Notes: generated from the letters alone by a model not told the origin. Positions 40,508-49,293 are shown, counted from the first letter of the stretch. The stretch is 61,855 nt of DNA from CAVRGQ01 sp963720785 (GCA_963720785.1 CAVRGQ010000002.1:1-61855), one strand, 5' to 3'. A program made the numbers and translations.

Positions 40508-41558
40508 TCGTGACCTCCTGCGCGGCGGCGACCAGGCGCCGGACCTCGGCTCGCTCCCCCGCGACCAGCACCAACTCCTGGTTGCGCGTGTGTGACACCG
40601 TACCGACCTTGCGCCCCGCGGGGTCGTGGATGCCGATCTTCGCTCCCACGTACCGGGCGGAGTCGAACTGCAGGACCTCCACGTGACCGTGCGCCGCGCA
40701 CATGTCGCGCAGGTCGTCGAGCCCCACCCACGACTCGTCGTTGTACGACAGCACCACGACCCGCGCCTGGACGTCGGCGATCACGCGTGCGAGCGCGGCC
40801 GGCATCTCACGCTTCTTGTTGAACGCGGTGTGCGTGGCCGGGTCGCGCGCGTCGACCCGCTTGCAGGCGACGCCGTAGTGCTCGGGCGCATCCCACGCGA
40901 CGAGGGTCTCCCACACGTGGTAGTTGGTGAAGTAGCGGTGCTGGTTGTACGGAGGATCGAGGTACGCGAGGTCGACGGGCGCGAGGGTGGACGCGATATC
41001 GAGGGCATCGCCGCGGACCGCGGTGCCCGGGCCGGGCAGCAGCTCCGGCACGCGCAGCTCGAGCGGCTGCGCGGAGCGCGGCGCCCACTGTTTCACGTAC
41101 GCCATCTGCAAGCCGGTGGTGGAGTCGACGCGGTCGGCGGCCTCCAACAAGCTGGTGAGGAGCAGCGGCTCCAATGCTGAGCCTTCGTGGTCGCGCGCGA
41201 TGGCGGCGCGGATCGCGTCGACCCGCGCGCCGTTGAATGGCTGGAAGAAGCGCGACTGCTCGCAGAAGGTCTCGGTGAAGTAGCCCGGCGTCCCCGGGAG
41301 CGCGTTCAGCTCGGCGAGCGTGTCCGCCAGCACGGCCGGATCCACGGCGCGCCCGTCGGTGGCCACGTAGCAGCGGGCGAACACCTCGGAGTACCGCGCG
41401 GTGTCGACCGCCGTGACGTGCGCGCCGGTGCGCTTGAACGCCTGGGCCACGCGCGTCGTACCGGTGAAGAGGTCGAGCGCGGTGCGCGCCTCGGCCGCTT
41501 CGCACAGCCGGGTGAGCACCGGGACGAGTCGGCGCTTCGACCCCAGGTACTTGATCAC
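40500..41558 (-). CDS. D12-class DNA adenine N6-methyltransferase
   Basis: 352 residues. YLGSKRRLVPVL is the N-terminal motif of D12/Dam-type enzymes. TALDLFTGTTRVAQAFKRTG is the SAM-binding motif I, and DLAYLDPPYNQHRYFTNYHV carries the catalytic DPPY. The protein is longer than Dam (about 280). No restriction endonuclease gene is nearby, so it looks like an orphan methylase, or its recognition partner is elsewhere. It lies 19 bases after trpA on the same strand. The recognition site cannot be read from sequence. Confidence 0.88.
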   Translation of the reverse strand: MIKYLGSKRRLVPVLTRLCEAAEARTALDLFTGTTRVAQAFKRTGAHVTAVDTARYSEVFARCYVATDGRAVDPAVLADTLAELNALPGTPGYFTETFCEQSRFFQPFNGARVDAIRAAIARDHEGSALEPLLLTSLLEAADRVDSTTGLQMAYVKQWAPRSAQPLELRVPELLPGPGTAVRGDALDIASTLAPVDLAYLDPPYNQHRYFTNYHVWETLVAWDAPEHYGVACKRVDARDPATHTAFNKKREMPAALARVIADVQARVVVLSYNDESWVGLDDLRDMCAAHGHVEVLQFDSARYVGAKIGIHDPAGRKVGTVSHTRNQELVLVAGERAEVRRLVAAAQEVTSV

Positions 41559-41577
41559 GCGGTTCCTCGTGCAGCGC

Positions 41578-42366
41578 TCACGCCGCGTCCAGCGCGCTCC
41601 GCAACTCCGCGACGAACTCGTGGGCCGCGTCGGGGCCGCCCTCCATGACGCGCGCCATCAACGCGCTCCCCACGATCGCGCCGTCGGCATACCGCGAGGC
41701 TTCCACCACCTGCTCGGCGTTGGAGATGCCGATGCCCAGCAACGCGGGCTTGTCGGTGGTGGTTTTGAGCCGCTTGCCCATGCCTGCGGCCTGCTCGGCG
41801 AGGCTGGCGCGCTCGCCGGTGATGCCGAGGAGGGACACGCCGTAGACGAAGCCGCGCGACCGCTCGCAGATGGCGCGCAGTCGTTCGTCGGGGGTGTTCG
41901 GCGCGGCGAGCAGCACCGTCTCCACCTGGTGGGCGTCGGCGGCGTCACCCCAGCCGTCGAGCTCGTCGAGTGGGAGGTCGGGCAGGATCGCGCCGGCGAT
42001 GCCGCTCTCGTGCAGCGCGGCGGCGAAGCGTCGGTAGCCCATGTGGCCCACCGGGTTGGTGTAGGTCATCACCACGAGCGGAACGCCGACATCGAGCGTC
42101 GCCGCCTCGGCGATGATGCCGATCGGAGTGGCGCCCTCGGCGAGGGCCTTGGCCGAGGCGGCCTGGATGGTGACGCCGTCCATGACCGGGTCGGAGAACG
42201 GGATGCCGACTTCGACCGCGTCGGCGCCGGCGTCGACGACGGCGCGCACGACGGAACGCCAGTCGCCGAGACCGCCGGTGACGTAGGGGACGAGCAGCTT
42301 GGCGCCGGCCTCGCGGCGGGCGCGCAGGTGGGACTCGAGTGCGCCGGGAATCGTGGCGGGCGTCAT
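41578..42366 (-). CDS. trpA: Tryptophan synthase alpha chain
   Basis: 262 residues. LLVPYVTGGLGDW, AVEVGIPFSDPVMDGVTIQAA (catalytic Glu in VEVGIPFSDP), GAILPDLPLDE (catalytic Asp), FVYGVSLLGITGER and LLGIGISNAEQV are all family blocks. It cleaves indole-3-glycerol phosphate to indole and passes it to TrpB. The start overlaps the trpB stop (ATGA). Confidence 0.97.
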   Translation of the reverse strand: MTPATIPGALESHLRARREAGAKLLVPYVTGGLGDWRSVVRAVVDAGADAVEVGIPFSDPVMDGVTIQAASAKALAEGATPIGIIAEAATLDVGVPLVVMTYTNPVGHMGYRRFAAALHESGIAGAILPDLPLDELDGWGDAADAHQVETVLLAAPNTPDERLRAICERSRGFVYGVSLLGITGERASLAEQAAGMGKRLKTTTDKPALLGIGISNAEQVVEASRYADGAIVGSALMARVMEGGPDAAHEFVAELRSALDAA

Positions 42367-43601
42367 GCCATGCGCTCCCCGGTGAGGCGCTCGGCGATCT
42401 GCGCGGCGTCCTTGTCGCCGCGGCCCGAGAGGGTGAGCAACACCGTGGAGCCGGACGGGACTGCGTGGCCGGCCTCCCGGGCGAGCCAACCGATCGCGTG
42501 GGCGGGCTCGAGCGCCGGCACGATGCCCTCGGTCACGGACAGGAGCTGGAACCCGGCAACCGCTTCGTCGTCGGTCGCGAACTGGTACTCGGCGCGCCCC
42601 GAGGCGGCCAGCGCCGCGTGCTCGGGACCGACACCGGGATAGTCGAGGCCGGCGCTGATCGAGTGCGCCTCCTTGATCTGACCGTCTTCGTCCTGGAGGT
42701 ACAGCGAGCGGGCGCCGTGCAGCACACCGGGTACACCCCGGCTCACCGACGCGCCGTGCTGGCCCGACTCGAGGCCGTGGCCACCCGCCTCCACACCGAC
42801 GAGCTGCGCCCGGGTGTCCACGAAGCCGGCGAAGGTGCCGATCGCGTTGGAACCACCGCCGACGCAGGCGACGACGTAGTCGGGGTCGTCGCCGAGGATG
42901 GCGCGGGTCTGCTCGCGCGCCTCGTCGCCCACGACCCGCTGGAACTCGCGCACCATCCACGGGTACGGGTGCGGCCCGACGACGGAACCCAGGCAGTAGT
43001 GGGTGGACTCCACCGACGCCACCCAGTCGCGCAACGCCTCGTTGACCGCGTCCTTCAGGGTGGCGCTGCCACTCGTGACCGGGATCACCTCGGCGCCCAT
43101 GAGCTCCATGCGGAACACGTTCAGCCGCTGGCGCTCGACGTCGACCGCGCCCATGAACACCTTGCAGTCGAGGCCGAACAGCGCGGCCGCCGTGGCCGAC
43201 GCGACCCCGTGCTGGCCCGCGCCCGTCTCGGCGATGATCTTGCGCTTCCCCATCCGCCGCGTGAGCAGGGCCTGGCCGAGGACGTTGTTGATCTTGTGCG
43301 ACCCGGTGTGGGTGAGGTCCTCGCGCTTGAGGAGCACCCGCACGCCGAGGCGCTCGGACAGGCGGTGGCACTCGGTGACCGGCGTGGGCCGCCCCGCGTA
43401 GTTCTGCAGGAGGGAGGCATACTCGGCCCGGAACTCGTCGGACGACCAGGCCCGGCGGAACTCGTCCTCCAGGTCGATGAGGGCGGGGACGAGCGTCTCG
43501 GGCACGAAGCGGCCGCCGAACTCGCCGAAGCGGCCGAGGTCGACGGGCTCGGGACCCGGAGGATCGAGGTGCAGGGGCTCGCCCCTGACGGGCACGGTCA
43601 T
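42363..43601 (-). CDS. trpB: Tryptophan synthase beta chain
   Basis: 412 residues. GEFGGRFVPETLVPAL, the PLP Lys in REDLTHTGSHKINN (about residue 93), catalytic Glu in AETGAGQHGVA and the phosphate loop CVGGGSNAIG. It joins indole with serine. It has a TACGAT box 8 bases before its ATG, so a second promoter inside the trp run is possible. A second, TrpB2-type enzyme is at 45301. Confidence 0.97.
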   Translation of the reverse strand: MTVPVRGEPLHLDPPGPEPVDLGRFGEFGGRFVPETLVPALIDLEDEFRRAWSSDEFRAEYASLLQNYAGRPTPVTECHRLSERLGVRVLLKREDLTHTGSHKINNVLGQALLTRRMGKRKIIAETGAGQHGVASATAAALFGLDCKVFMGAVDVERQRLNVFRMELMGAEVIPVTSGSATLKDAVNEALRDWVASVESTHYCLGSVVGPHPYPWMVREFQRVVGDEAREQTRAILGDDPDYVVACVGGGSNAIGTFAGFVDTRAQLVGVEAGGHGLESGQHGASVSRGVPGVLHGARSLYLQDEDGQIKEAHSISAGLDYPGVGPEHAALAASGRAEYQFATDDEAVAGFQLLSVTEGIVPALEPAHAIGWLAREAGHAVPSGSTVLLTLSGRGDKDAAQIAERLTGERMA

Positions 43602-43719
43602 GGCACGGCATCGTACGGGCTGACCCCGCCGGGACCGGTGCCGGATTCTCCCTATGCCCCGTCGGACATCTCGACGAGCGCCCGGGGCGCTTGCCGTGCG
43701 GACCGCCCCTGCCGCGAGC

Positions 43720-44406
43720 TCACGCCCCGTCCGACATCCAGTCGTACGGAGCAGCACCGGGGTCGGGGGTCCAGTCGTCGGTCCCCTCGAGCTCGTCGCC
43801 GGCCTGGCGTGCTTCCTCGATGAAGCGCCGGAGCTTGCGCGCGTCCTTGCGGCCCGAGCCGGGGCGGGTCTCGACCCCGGTCGCGACATCGACGCCCCAG
43901 GGACGCACCCGCTGGATCGCGGCGGCCACGTTCTCGGGGCGCAGGCCGCCGGCGAGCAGCAGCCGGACACCCGGCGGCACGGCGTCGGCGAGGGCCCAGT
44001 CGAAGGCGGTGCCGGAGCCGGGCTGATCGGCGTCGATGAGCACGATGTCGATGGGGCCGTTCGCCACGGCGGCGAGGGCGGGGTCACCCGCGGTGAAGCC
44101 CTGGATCACGAAGGGCACGCGACGACGGATGTAGCGCACGTCGGAGAGCGGCTCACGCCCGTGCAGCTGCGCGCCGCCGAGGCCGAGCGTGTTCACCAGC
44201 TCGACGACCCGCTCCTTCTGCTCGTCGCGGAACACCCCGACGGTGAGCACCCCGGCCGGCAGCCGGTGGAGGATCGCCCCGACCGTCTCGGGCGTGACCT
44301 GGCGCGGGCTCCCCGGGGCGAAGATGAACCCGAGCGCGTCGGCACCGAGCGCGACGGCGAGGAGGGCATCCTCCTCGTTCGTGATGCCGCAGATCTTCAC
44401 CCACAT
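43720..44406 (-). CDS. trpF: Phosphoribosylanthranilate isomerase
   Basis: 228 residues. KICGITNEEDALLAVALGADALGFIF (catalytic Cys in KICG), GVFRDEQ, QLHG, the catalytic Asp region VLIDA, and LAGGLRPENV plus GVDVATGVE of the phosphate site. It opens the ribose ring of N-(5-phosphoribosyl)anthranilate. A 20-residue C-terminal extension (TDDWTPDPGAAPYDWMSDGA) is unusual. First gene of the minus-strand run; TACCCT lies 7 bases before the ATG. Confidence 0.95.
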   Translation of the reverse strand: MWVKICGITNEEDALLAVALGADALGFIFAPGSPRQVTPETVGAILHRLPAGVLTVGVFRDEQKERVVELVNTLGLGGAQLHGREPLSDVRYIRRRVPFVIQGFTAGDPALAAVANGPIDIVLIDADQPGSGTAFDWALADAVPPGVRLLLAGGLRPENVAAAIQRVRPWGVDVATGVETRPGSGRKDARKLRRFIEEARQAGDELEGTDDWTPDPGAAPYDWMSDGA

Positions 44407-44413
44407 CAGGGCG

Positions 44414-44419
44414 AGGGTA
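44414..44419 (-). promoter_or_regulatory. -10 box TACCCT of trpF, leaderless start
   Basis: On the minus strand TACCCT, then 7 bases, then the trpF ATG at 44406. No Shine-Dalgarno. Confidence 0.5.
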
Positions 44420-44443
44420 CCGGACTCCCTCTGCAAATCTGCG

Positions 44444-44449
44444 TACATT
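44444..44449 (+). promoter_or_regulatory. -10 box TACATT of the PAP2 gene
   Basis: TACATT lies 9 bases before the ATG at 44459, divergent from the trpF box and with no Shine-Dalgarno. Confidence 0.4.
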
Positions 44450-44458
44450 CGTGGCCGG

Positions 44459-45331
44459 ATGGACGCCGCCGGGGGAACCACCAGCACATCGAGATCGCAG
44501 TCGGGGACTGCGCCCGCGACCGGTCGACACGCGAGCGAGGAGGCGCTGCGCGCGCAACCGCGATCGTGGCGCGTGGCCGTGCGCGACTGGTGGCCCATCG
44601 TGTTCCTCCTCGTGGCCTACCTCCTGCTCCACGAGCTCGCCGACGACCTCACACCGGGTGCCCACGTGAACCCGCAGCTCGGCTTCGACGAGAACCTCTT
44701 CGGCGGCACCGCCCCCACCGTGCGCCTCCAGGACGCGCTCTGGGTGCCGGGCACGCTCCACTGGTACGACGTCATGGCGTGGCTCGTGTACCTGAGCCAC
44801 TTCTTCGTCACGCCGGTCGTCGCGGTGGTGCTGTGGCTGCGCGACCGGGTGGCGTTCCTGCGCTTCCGCATGATGTTCCTGCTCCTCACCGCGGCCGGCT
44901 TCGCCACCTACGTGCTGTACCCCGCGATCCCACCGTGGTTGGCGAGCCGGCGTGGCGACATGCCGCACACCGTGCGCGTCGTGCACGAGGTGTGGTCCCA
45001 GCTCGGCCTGCACTCGCTCGCCGCGGTGTTCGGGGAGAAGAGCGACTACGCCTTCCCCGTGGGGGCGCTGCCGTCGCTGCACGCGGCGTGGCCGTTCCTG
45101 CTGCTCCTGTTCTTCTGGCCGATGGCAGGCCGGTGGCGCGCGCTGCTCGTCGCGTACGCCGCCGCGATGGGACTCACCCTGATGTACAGCGCGGACCACT
45201 TCCTCTTCGACATCCTGCTCGGGTGGGGCTACGCCACCCTCACCTACCTGGTCGGCAACTGGTGGTGGCGTCGCCGCCACCCGGTCACCAGTCAGATCAC
45301 TCAGGCGTCGATGAGGCGGCCGGCGAGGTAG
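44459..45331 (+). CDS. PAP2-family membrane phosphatase-like protein
   Basis: 290 residues. After a polar leader there are about six membrane helices. The PAP2-type signatures are GALPSLHAAWPF (helix-end Ser-x-His) and YSADHFLFDILLGW (second His with Asp), of the inositolphosphotransferase-like branch rather than classic lipid phosphatases. It probably acts on a lipid phosphate on the outer face of the membrane. Its 3' end overlaps the trpB2 3' end by 31 bases (convergent). Confidence 0.82.
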   Translation: MDAAGGTTSTSRSQSGTAPATGRHASEEALRAQPRSWRVAVRDWWPIVFLLVAYLLLHELADDLTPGAHVNPQLGFDENLFGGTAPTVRLQDALWVPGTLHWYDVMAWLVYLSHFFVTPVVAVVLWLRDRVAFLRFRMMFLLLTAAGFATYVLYPAIPPWLASRRGDMPHTVRVVHEVWSQLGLHSLAAVFGEKSDYAFPVGALPSLHAAWPFLLLLFFWPMAGRWRALLVAYAAAMGLTLMYSADHFLFDILLGWGYATLTYLVGNWWWRRRHPVTSQITQASMRRPAR

Positions 45332-46554
45332 TCGTCGTACGCCGACATGTCGAGGAAGCCGTGGCCGGAGTAGTTGAAGACGATGACCCGCTCCTCCCCC
45401 GCTTCCTTCGCTGCGAGCGCCTCGTCGATCGCGCCACGGATTGCGTGACCCGTCTCCGGCGCGGGGATCTTCCCCTCGGTGCGGGCGAACTGCACGGCCG
45501 CCTCGAAGGTCTTGCCCTGCGGGTAGGCGACCGCCTCCATGCGACCGGCCTTCACCAGCGCGGAGATGATCGGGGAGTCGCCGTGGTAGCGCAGACCACC
45601 CGCGTGGATCGACGGCGGCACGAAGTCGTGACCGAGGGTGTACATCGGCATCAGCGGCGTGAGACCCACGGTGTCGCCGAAGTCGTACTCGAACGTGCCC
45701 TCGGTGAGGGTGGGGCACGACGACGGCTCGACCGCCACCAGCCGGACCCGCTCGTCGGCCATGAACGGCAGCGTGAGCCCGCCGAGGTTGCAGCCACCGC
45801 CGCAGCAGGCGACGAGCACGTCGGGGTGGTCCTCACCCGCGAGCTGGAGCTGCTCCTTGACCTCCAGGCCGATGACGGTCTGGTGCAGCAGCACGTGGTT
45901 GAGCACCGAACCGAGCGTGTAGTGCGTGTCCTCGCGTGAGGCCGCGTCGGCCACCGCGTCGCTGATGGCGAGACCGAGCGAGCCCGGGTGGTTCGGATCG
46001 TCGACCGGCGACTCGACCACCGACGCCCCCCACGTCTCCATGAGCATCTTGCGGTAGGGCTTCTGCTGCGCGGAGGCGCGCACCATGTAGACCTTCGCCT
46101 CGAGGTCGAACTGCGCGCAGGCGAAGGCGAGCGCGGAGCCCCACTGGCCGGCTCCGGTCTCCGTGGTGAGCCGGGTGATGCCTTCCTGCTTGTTGTAGAA
46201 GGCCTGCGGCACCGCGCTGTTGGGCTTGTGTGAACCCGCGGGCGAGACCGACTCGTCCTTGTAGTAGATGCGCGCCGGGGTGTCGAGCTCCTTCTCCAGG
46301 CGCTCGGCCCGCACGAGGGGCGTGGGCCGCCACAGCTTCAGGATGTCGATCACCTCGCCGGGGATGTCGATCCAGGGCTCGGCCGACATCTCCTGGGCGA
46401 TGAGCGCCATCGGGAACAGCGGGGCGAGGTCGTCGGGGCCGATCGGCTCCTTGGTGCCCGGGTGCAGGGGCGGCTGCAACGGCTCGGGCATCGACGGCAG
46501 CGCGTTGAACCACGCGGTCGGGATCTGGTCGTCTCGCAGCAGGAATCGGGCCAT
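45301..46554 (-). CDS. trpB2: TrpB2-type tryptophan synthase beta chain
   Basis: 417 residues. WRPTPLVRAERLEKEL, the PLP Lys in SPAGSHKPNSAVPQAF, TETGAGQWGSALAFA, CCGGGCNLGG and GLRYHGDSPIISALVKAG mark the TrpB2 group, which differs from TrpB1 and often lacks a TrpA partner. It can make tryptophan from free indole, a salvage role in some organisms; other roles have been proposed. GGAGGGG lies 7 bases before the ATG. It is not linked to the trpFBA run. Confidence 0.95.
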   Translation of the reverse strand: MARFLLRDDQIPTAWFNALPSMPEPLQPPLHPGTKEPIGPDDLAPLFPMALIAQEMSAEPWIDIPGEVIDILKLWRPTPLVRAERLEKELDTPARIYYKDESVSPAGSHKPNSAVPQAFYNKQEGITRLTTETGAGQWGSALAFACAQFDLEAKVYMVRASAQQKPYRKMLMETWGASVVESPVDDPNHPGSLGLAISDAVADAASREDTHYTLGSVLNHVLLHQTVIGLEVKEQLQLAGEDHPDVLVACCGGGCNLGGLTLPFMADERVRLVAVEPSSCPTLTEGTFEYDFGDTVGLTPLMPMYTLGHDFVPPSIHAGGLRYHGDSPIISALVKAGRMEAVAYPQGKTFEAAVQFARTEGKIPAPETGHAIRGAIDEALAAKEAGEERVIVFNYSGHGFLDMSAYDDYLAGRLIDA

Positions 46555-46646
46555 CGGGTCCCCTCCGGGTCTTCCACAGTTCTGGTACGCAGGCGCGGGC
46601 GAAGCGTATCCACGCGTCACCGGCGCGTCAGCACCGCGCCTTTGCG

Positions 46647-46652
46647 TAGAGT
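46647..46652 (+). promoter_or_regulatory. -10 box TAGAGT
   Basis: TAGAGT lies 8 bases before the ATG at 46661 with no Shine-Dalgarno, again suggesting a very short leader or none. Confidence 0.4.
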
Positions 46653-46660
46653 CCCCGGCG

Positions 46661-47386
46661 ATGGCTGCGAGCGTTGTCCTGGTGCACGGTGCGTTCCACG
46701 GCGGGTGGTGCTGGACCAAGGTCGTCGACGGCCTCACCGCCGAGGGGATCGAGGTGGTGGCCGTCGACCTGCCGGGCCACGGCGTCGGCGACACCCGCCC
46801 GATCGGCGGGCTGCACGGCGACGCCGCGCACGTGCGCGACGTGCTCCAGGAGACGACCGGCCCGATCGTCCTCGTGGGTCACTCGTACGGCGGCGCGGTC
46901 ATCAGCGAAGCCGGAGACGGCAGGCTCGGCGTGTCCCACCTCGTGTACCTCGCGGCGGTGGTGCCCGACACGGGCGAGGGCATCGGTGGGGCCACCGCCG
47001 ACGCGCCACCCGACGCGGGAGAGTTCACGATCACCGACGCGTTCGTACCGAACGACGACGGCAGCGCGATCCGCGTCGCCGACGAGCACGTGCGCGCGAT
47101 CTTCTACCACGACTGCTCCGACGACGACGTCACGTTCGCGCAGGAGCGCCTGACGCCGCAGTCCACCCAGAGCTTCGCCGACACGCTCGAAGGCGCAGCG
47201 TGGCGCGACATCCCGTCGACCTACATCCTCTGCACGGACGACCGCACCGTCCCGCCCTCGATGCAGCAACTCAACGCCGCGCGCACCGGCACCGTGCTGG
47301 AGATCGACGCGAGCCACTCGCCGTTCTTCTCGCAGCCGCAGCAGGTGGTCGACATGCTCGCGTCCATCGCCCGGGCGAACGGCTGA
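46661..47386 (+). CDS. Alpha/beta hydrolase
   Basis: 241 residues. VVLVHGAFHGGWCW holds the oxyanion region, VGHSYGGAVIS the nucleophile Ser (about residue 77) and ASHSPFFSQP the catalytic His near the end. The family includes esterases such as the salicylate/hydroxynitrile type (HGGWCW). The substrate is unknown. The F420-type oxidoreductase gene follows 6 bases later, so the two likely share a pathway. Confidence 0.88.
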   Translation: MAASVVLVHGAFHGGWCWTKVVDGLTAEGIEVVAVDLPGHGVGDTRPIGGLHGDAAHVRDVLQETTGPIVLVGHSYGGAVISEAGDGRLGVSHLVYLAAVVPDTGEGIGGATADAPPDAGEFTITDAFVPNDDGSAIRVADEHVRAIFYHDCSDDDVTFAQERLTPQSTQSFADTLEGAAWRDIPSTYILCTDDRTVPPSMQQLNAARTGTVLEIDASHSPFFSQPQQVVDMLASIARANG

Positions 47387-47392
47387 TCTGGC

Positions 47393-48295
47393 GTGCGGAT
47401 GCAGCTGGGCGTCTCCCTCCCCCACACCGGCGAGCTGGCATCGCCGTCGTTCCTGCGCGACTTCGCGGTCGCGGCCGACGAGCTCGGCTTCGGTGCACTG
47501 TGGGGCGTCGACCACATGGTCATGCCGCACCACACCGATTCCCTCTACACCCTCGGACGCAAGCCGGCGCCGATCGCCGACGACGCAGTGTCGGGTCTGT
47601 TGTCGCCGAACTACGAGATGCACACCGCGCTCACCTTCGTCGCCGGCGTGACGTCGCGGATCAAGCTCGGCACTGCCGTCGCGGTGCTGCCGATCCGCAA
47701 TGCGGTGATGAACGCGCGGCAGGTTGCGACGCTCGACGTGTTGTCGGGCGGCCGCGTGCTCTACGGCATCGGTGTGGGGTGGCTGCAGGAAGAGGCCGAC
47801 GCGATGAACATGCCGTGGGACCGTCGCGGCGCCCGCAGCGAGGAACACATCGCGCTGATGCGCACGCTGTGGTGTGCGGAGGGCGACCTCGTGGAGTTCC
47901 ACGGCGAGTTCCACGACCTGCCGCCGATGGACCCCGAACCGCGCCCGGTGCAACGCCCGGTGCCGATCCTCATCGGCGGTCACAGCGACGTGGCCATGCG
48001 GCGCGCCGCGCGCGTCGGCGACGGCTGGATTGCCGCGATGATGTCGCCCGATCGTCTCGCCGAACACTGGGCGATCGTCCGACGCGAGGCCGAGGCGGCC
48101 GGGAAGGACCCCGATGCGCTGCTCCTCGTGAGCGGCGTGTCGGCGCGGGGCGACCTCGCCGAGATCGACTTCTACCGTGCCTACGCGGCTGTGGGCGTCG
48201 ACCACCTCAACGTGCACGTGTTGCGGGACACGCCAGCGGCGACGATCGCCGAGCTCGAGCGCATCGCGCGCGAGGTGCTGCCCGAGATCAGTTGA
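47393..48295 (+). CDS. LLM-class F420-dependent oxidoreductase
   Basis: 300 residues of the luciferase-like family. LGVSLPHTGELASPSFLRDFAVAADELGF, VDHMVMP, ARQVATLDVLSGGRVLYGIGVGW and VPILIGGHSDVAMRRAARVGDGWI match the F420 subgroup. The GTG start lies 6 bases after the hydrolase stop. Its 3' end overlaps the convergent gene by 8 bases. Substrate unknown. Confidence 0.92.
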   Translation: MRMQLGVSLPHTGELASPSFLRDFAVAADELGFGALWGVDHMVMPHHTDSLYTLGRKPAPIADDAVSGLLSPNYEMHTALTFVAGVTSRIKLGTAVAVLPIRNAVMNARQVATLDVLSGGRVLYGIGVGWLQEEADAMNMPWDRRGARSEEHIALMRTLWCAEGDLVEFHGEFHDLPPMDPEPRPVQRPVPILIGGHSDVAMRRAARVGDGWIAAMMSPDRLAEHWAIVRREAEAAGKDPDALLLVSGVSARGDLAEIDFYRAYAAVGVDHLNVHVLRDTPAATIAELERIAREVLPEIS

Positions 48296-48668
48296 CGGCC
48301 GGGCGCGGCTCGCGAGCCAACGCGAAGAGTCCCAGTGCCACGAAGGATGCGGCGCCACCGGTCGCGGTCAAGATCGTCACCTTCGGTGCTCCCTTCCGGA
48401 GCGCCACCAAACTCGCCACCAGGTCGACGGCATCGACGGCAACACCGGCCTGGAGGCCGACGCGCCGCACTTTCGGGTCCGGGCACAGCACCATCTGGCC
48501 GAGCGCGAGGTCGCGTGACCCGAAGAGTCGCGTGACGAGGCCCGCACTCGGGTCGCCTCCGATCGAACCCAAGCCGAAGGTGCGCCACGACGCCGCCGGG
48601 CTGACCCACGACAGGATGCCCACACCGGTCCGCAACACACCGAGGGCCTTTGCCGGATCCAGGTCCAT
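48288..48668 (-). CDS. Small membrane protein regulated with TetR
   Basis: 126 residues. Several weak hydrophobic segments (GVLRTGVGILSWVSP, LVASLVALRKG, ILTATGGAASFVALGLFALA) and RLFGSRDLALGQMVL suggest a DUF4267-like small membrane protein. Function unknown. GGAGG lies 7-8 bases before the ATG at 48668, preferred over an upstream ATG at 48680. It is divergent from the TetR gene, and the shared gap holds the operator. Confidence 0.7.
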   Translation of the reverse strand: MDLDPAKALGVLRTGVGILSWVSPAASWRTFGLGSIGGDPSAGLVTRLFGSRDLALGQMVLCPDPKVRRVGLQAGVAVDAVDLVASLVALRKGAPKVTILTATGGAASFVALGLFALAREPRPAVN

Positions 48669-48685
48669 CGTTACCTCCACGAGTT

Positions 48686-48727
48686 GTAGTGATCGCTACA
48701 GTACAGCATTTCTGTAGCGATAGCTAC
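48686..48727. promoter_or_regulatory. TetR-type double operator
   Basis: Two near palindromes, GTAGTGATCGCTAC (48686-48699) and GTAGCGATAGCTAC (48714-48727), lie 28 bp apart. Together they give a perfect inverted repeat ATCGCTACAG/CTGTAGCGAT (48692-48701 and 48712-48721). The right site overlaps the TetR gene's -10 box, so repression of both genes is expected. Confidence 0.75.
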
Positions 48728-48730
48728 GCT
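48725..48730 (+). promoter_or_regulatory. -10 box TACGCT of the TetR gene, leaderless start
   Basis: TACGCT is followed by CTCCCG and the ATG at 48737. It overlaps the right half of the operator. Confidence 0.55.
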
Positions 48731-48736
48731 CTCCCG

Positions 48737-49273
48737 ATGGGGTACCGACATTCCCGCGACGAGATCCTCGAGGGCGCGCTGGCCGTCGCGCTACGCGACA
48801 GCCTCGGCGAGCTGACCTTCGGAAGGGTGGCCAAACACCTCGGGGTGAGCGACCGGATGGTGGTGTACTACTTCCCCTCCAAGGCCGACCTCGCCACCGA
48901 GGTGCTCGTCCTCGTGGGGACCCGGCTGATGGACGTGCTCGCCCAGGCGTTCACCGAGCCGGCCGCCGACCACGCGGCGCTCGCCCGGGCCGCCTGGCCG
49001 CTGCTGGCCAAACCCGCCATGGACCCCTGGTTCGCGCTGTTCTTCGAGGCGAACGGCATGGCCGCCGCGGGACGGGCGCCCTACGTCGAGTTGGTGCCCC
49101 AGCTCGTGGACGGTTGGGTGAGCTGGGTCGCGGGCTTCCTTACCGGACCGGTCCGACAGCGCCGAGCCGAGGCCGAGGCGACCATCGCCCTGCTCGACGG
49201 CTTGCTGCTCCTCCGTCAGCTCGGCGGACCCGCGGCTGCGAACCGGGCGGCCCGCGCCCTGGGCGTCGCCTGA
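48737..49273 (+). CDS. TetR-family transcriptional regulator
   Basis: 178 residues. The N-terminal helix-turn-helix lies at about 10-55 (RDEILEGALAVALRD, ELTFGRVAKHLGVSDRMVVYYFPSKADLATEVL). The C-terminal ligand domain is helical with FFEANGMAA. It probably represses itself and the divergent small membrane protein gene through the double operator; the ligand is unknown. Confidence 0.92.
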   Translation: MGYRHSRDEILEGALAVALRDSLGELTFGRVAKHLGVSDRMVVYYFPSKADLATEVLVLVGTRLMDVLAQAFTEPAADHAALARAAWPLLAKPAMDPWFALFFEANGMAAAGRAPYVELVPQLVDGWVSWVAGFLTGPVRQRRAEAEATIALLDGLLLLRQLGGPAAANRAARALGVA

Positions 49274-49293
49274 CCGACCCGCCCAGGCTCGGC

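Noticed and set aside
42720..42760. Internal stop or frame break in trpB
   Set aside because: The trpB frame is continuous from 43601 to 42363 with all motifs in one frame.
43602..43719. trp attenuator between trpF and trpB
   Set aside because: No Trp-rich leader peptide or clear alternative hairpins could be found in these 118 bases; a TACGAT box near trpB is the only signal.
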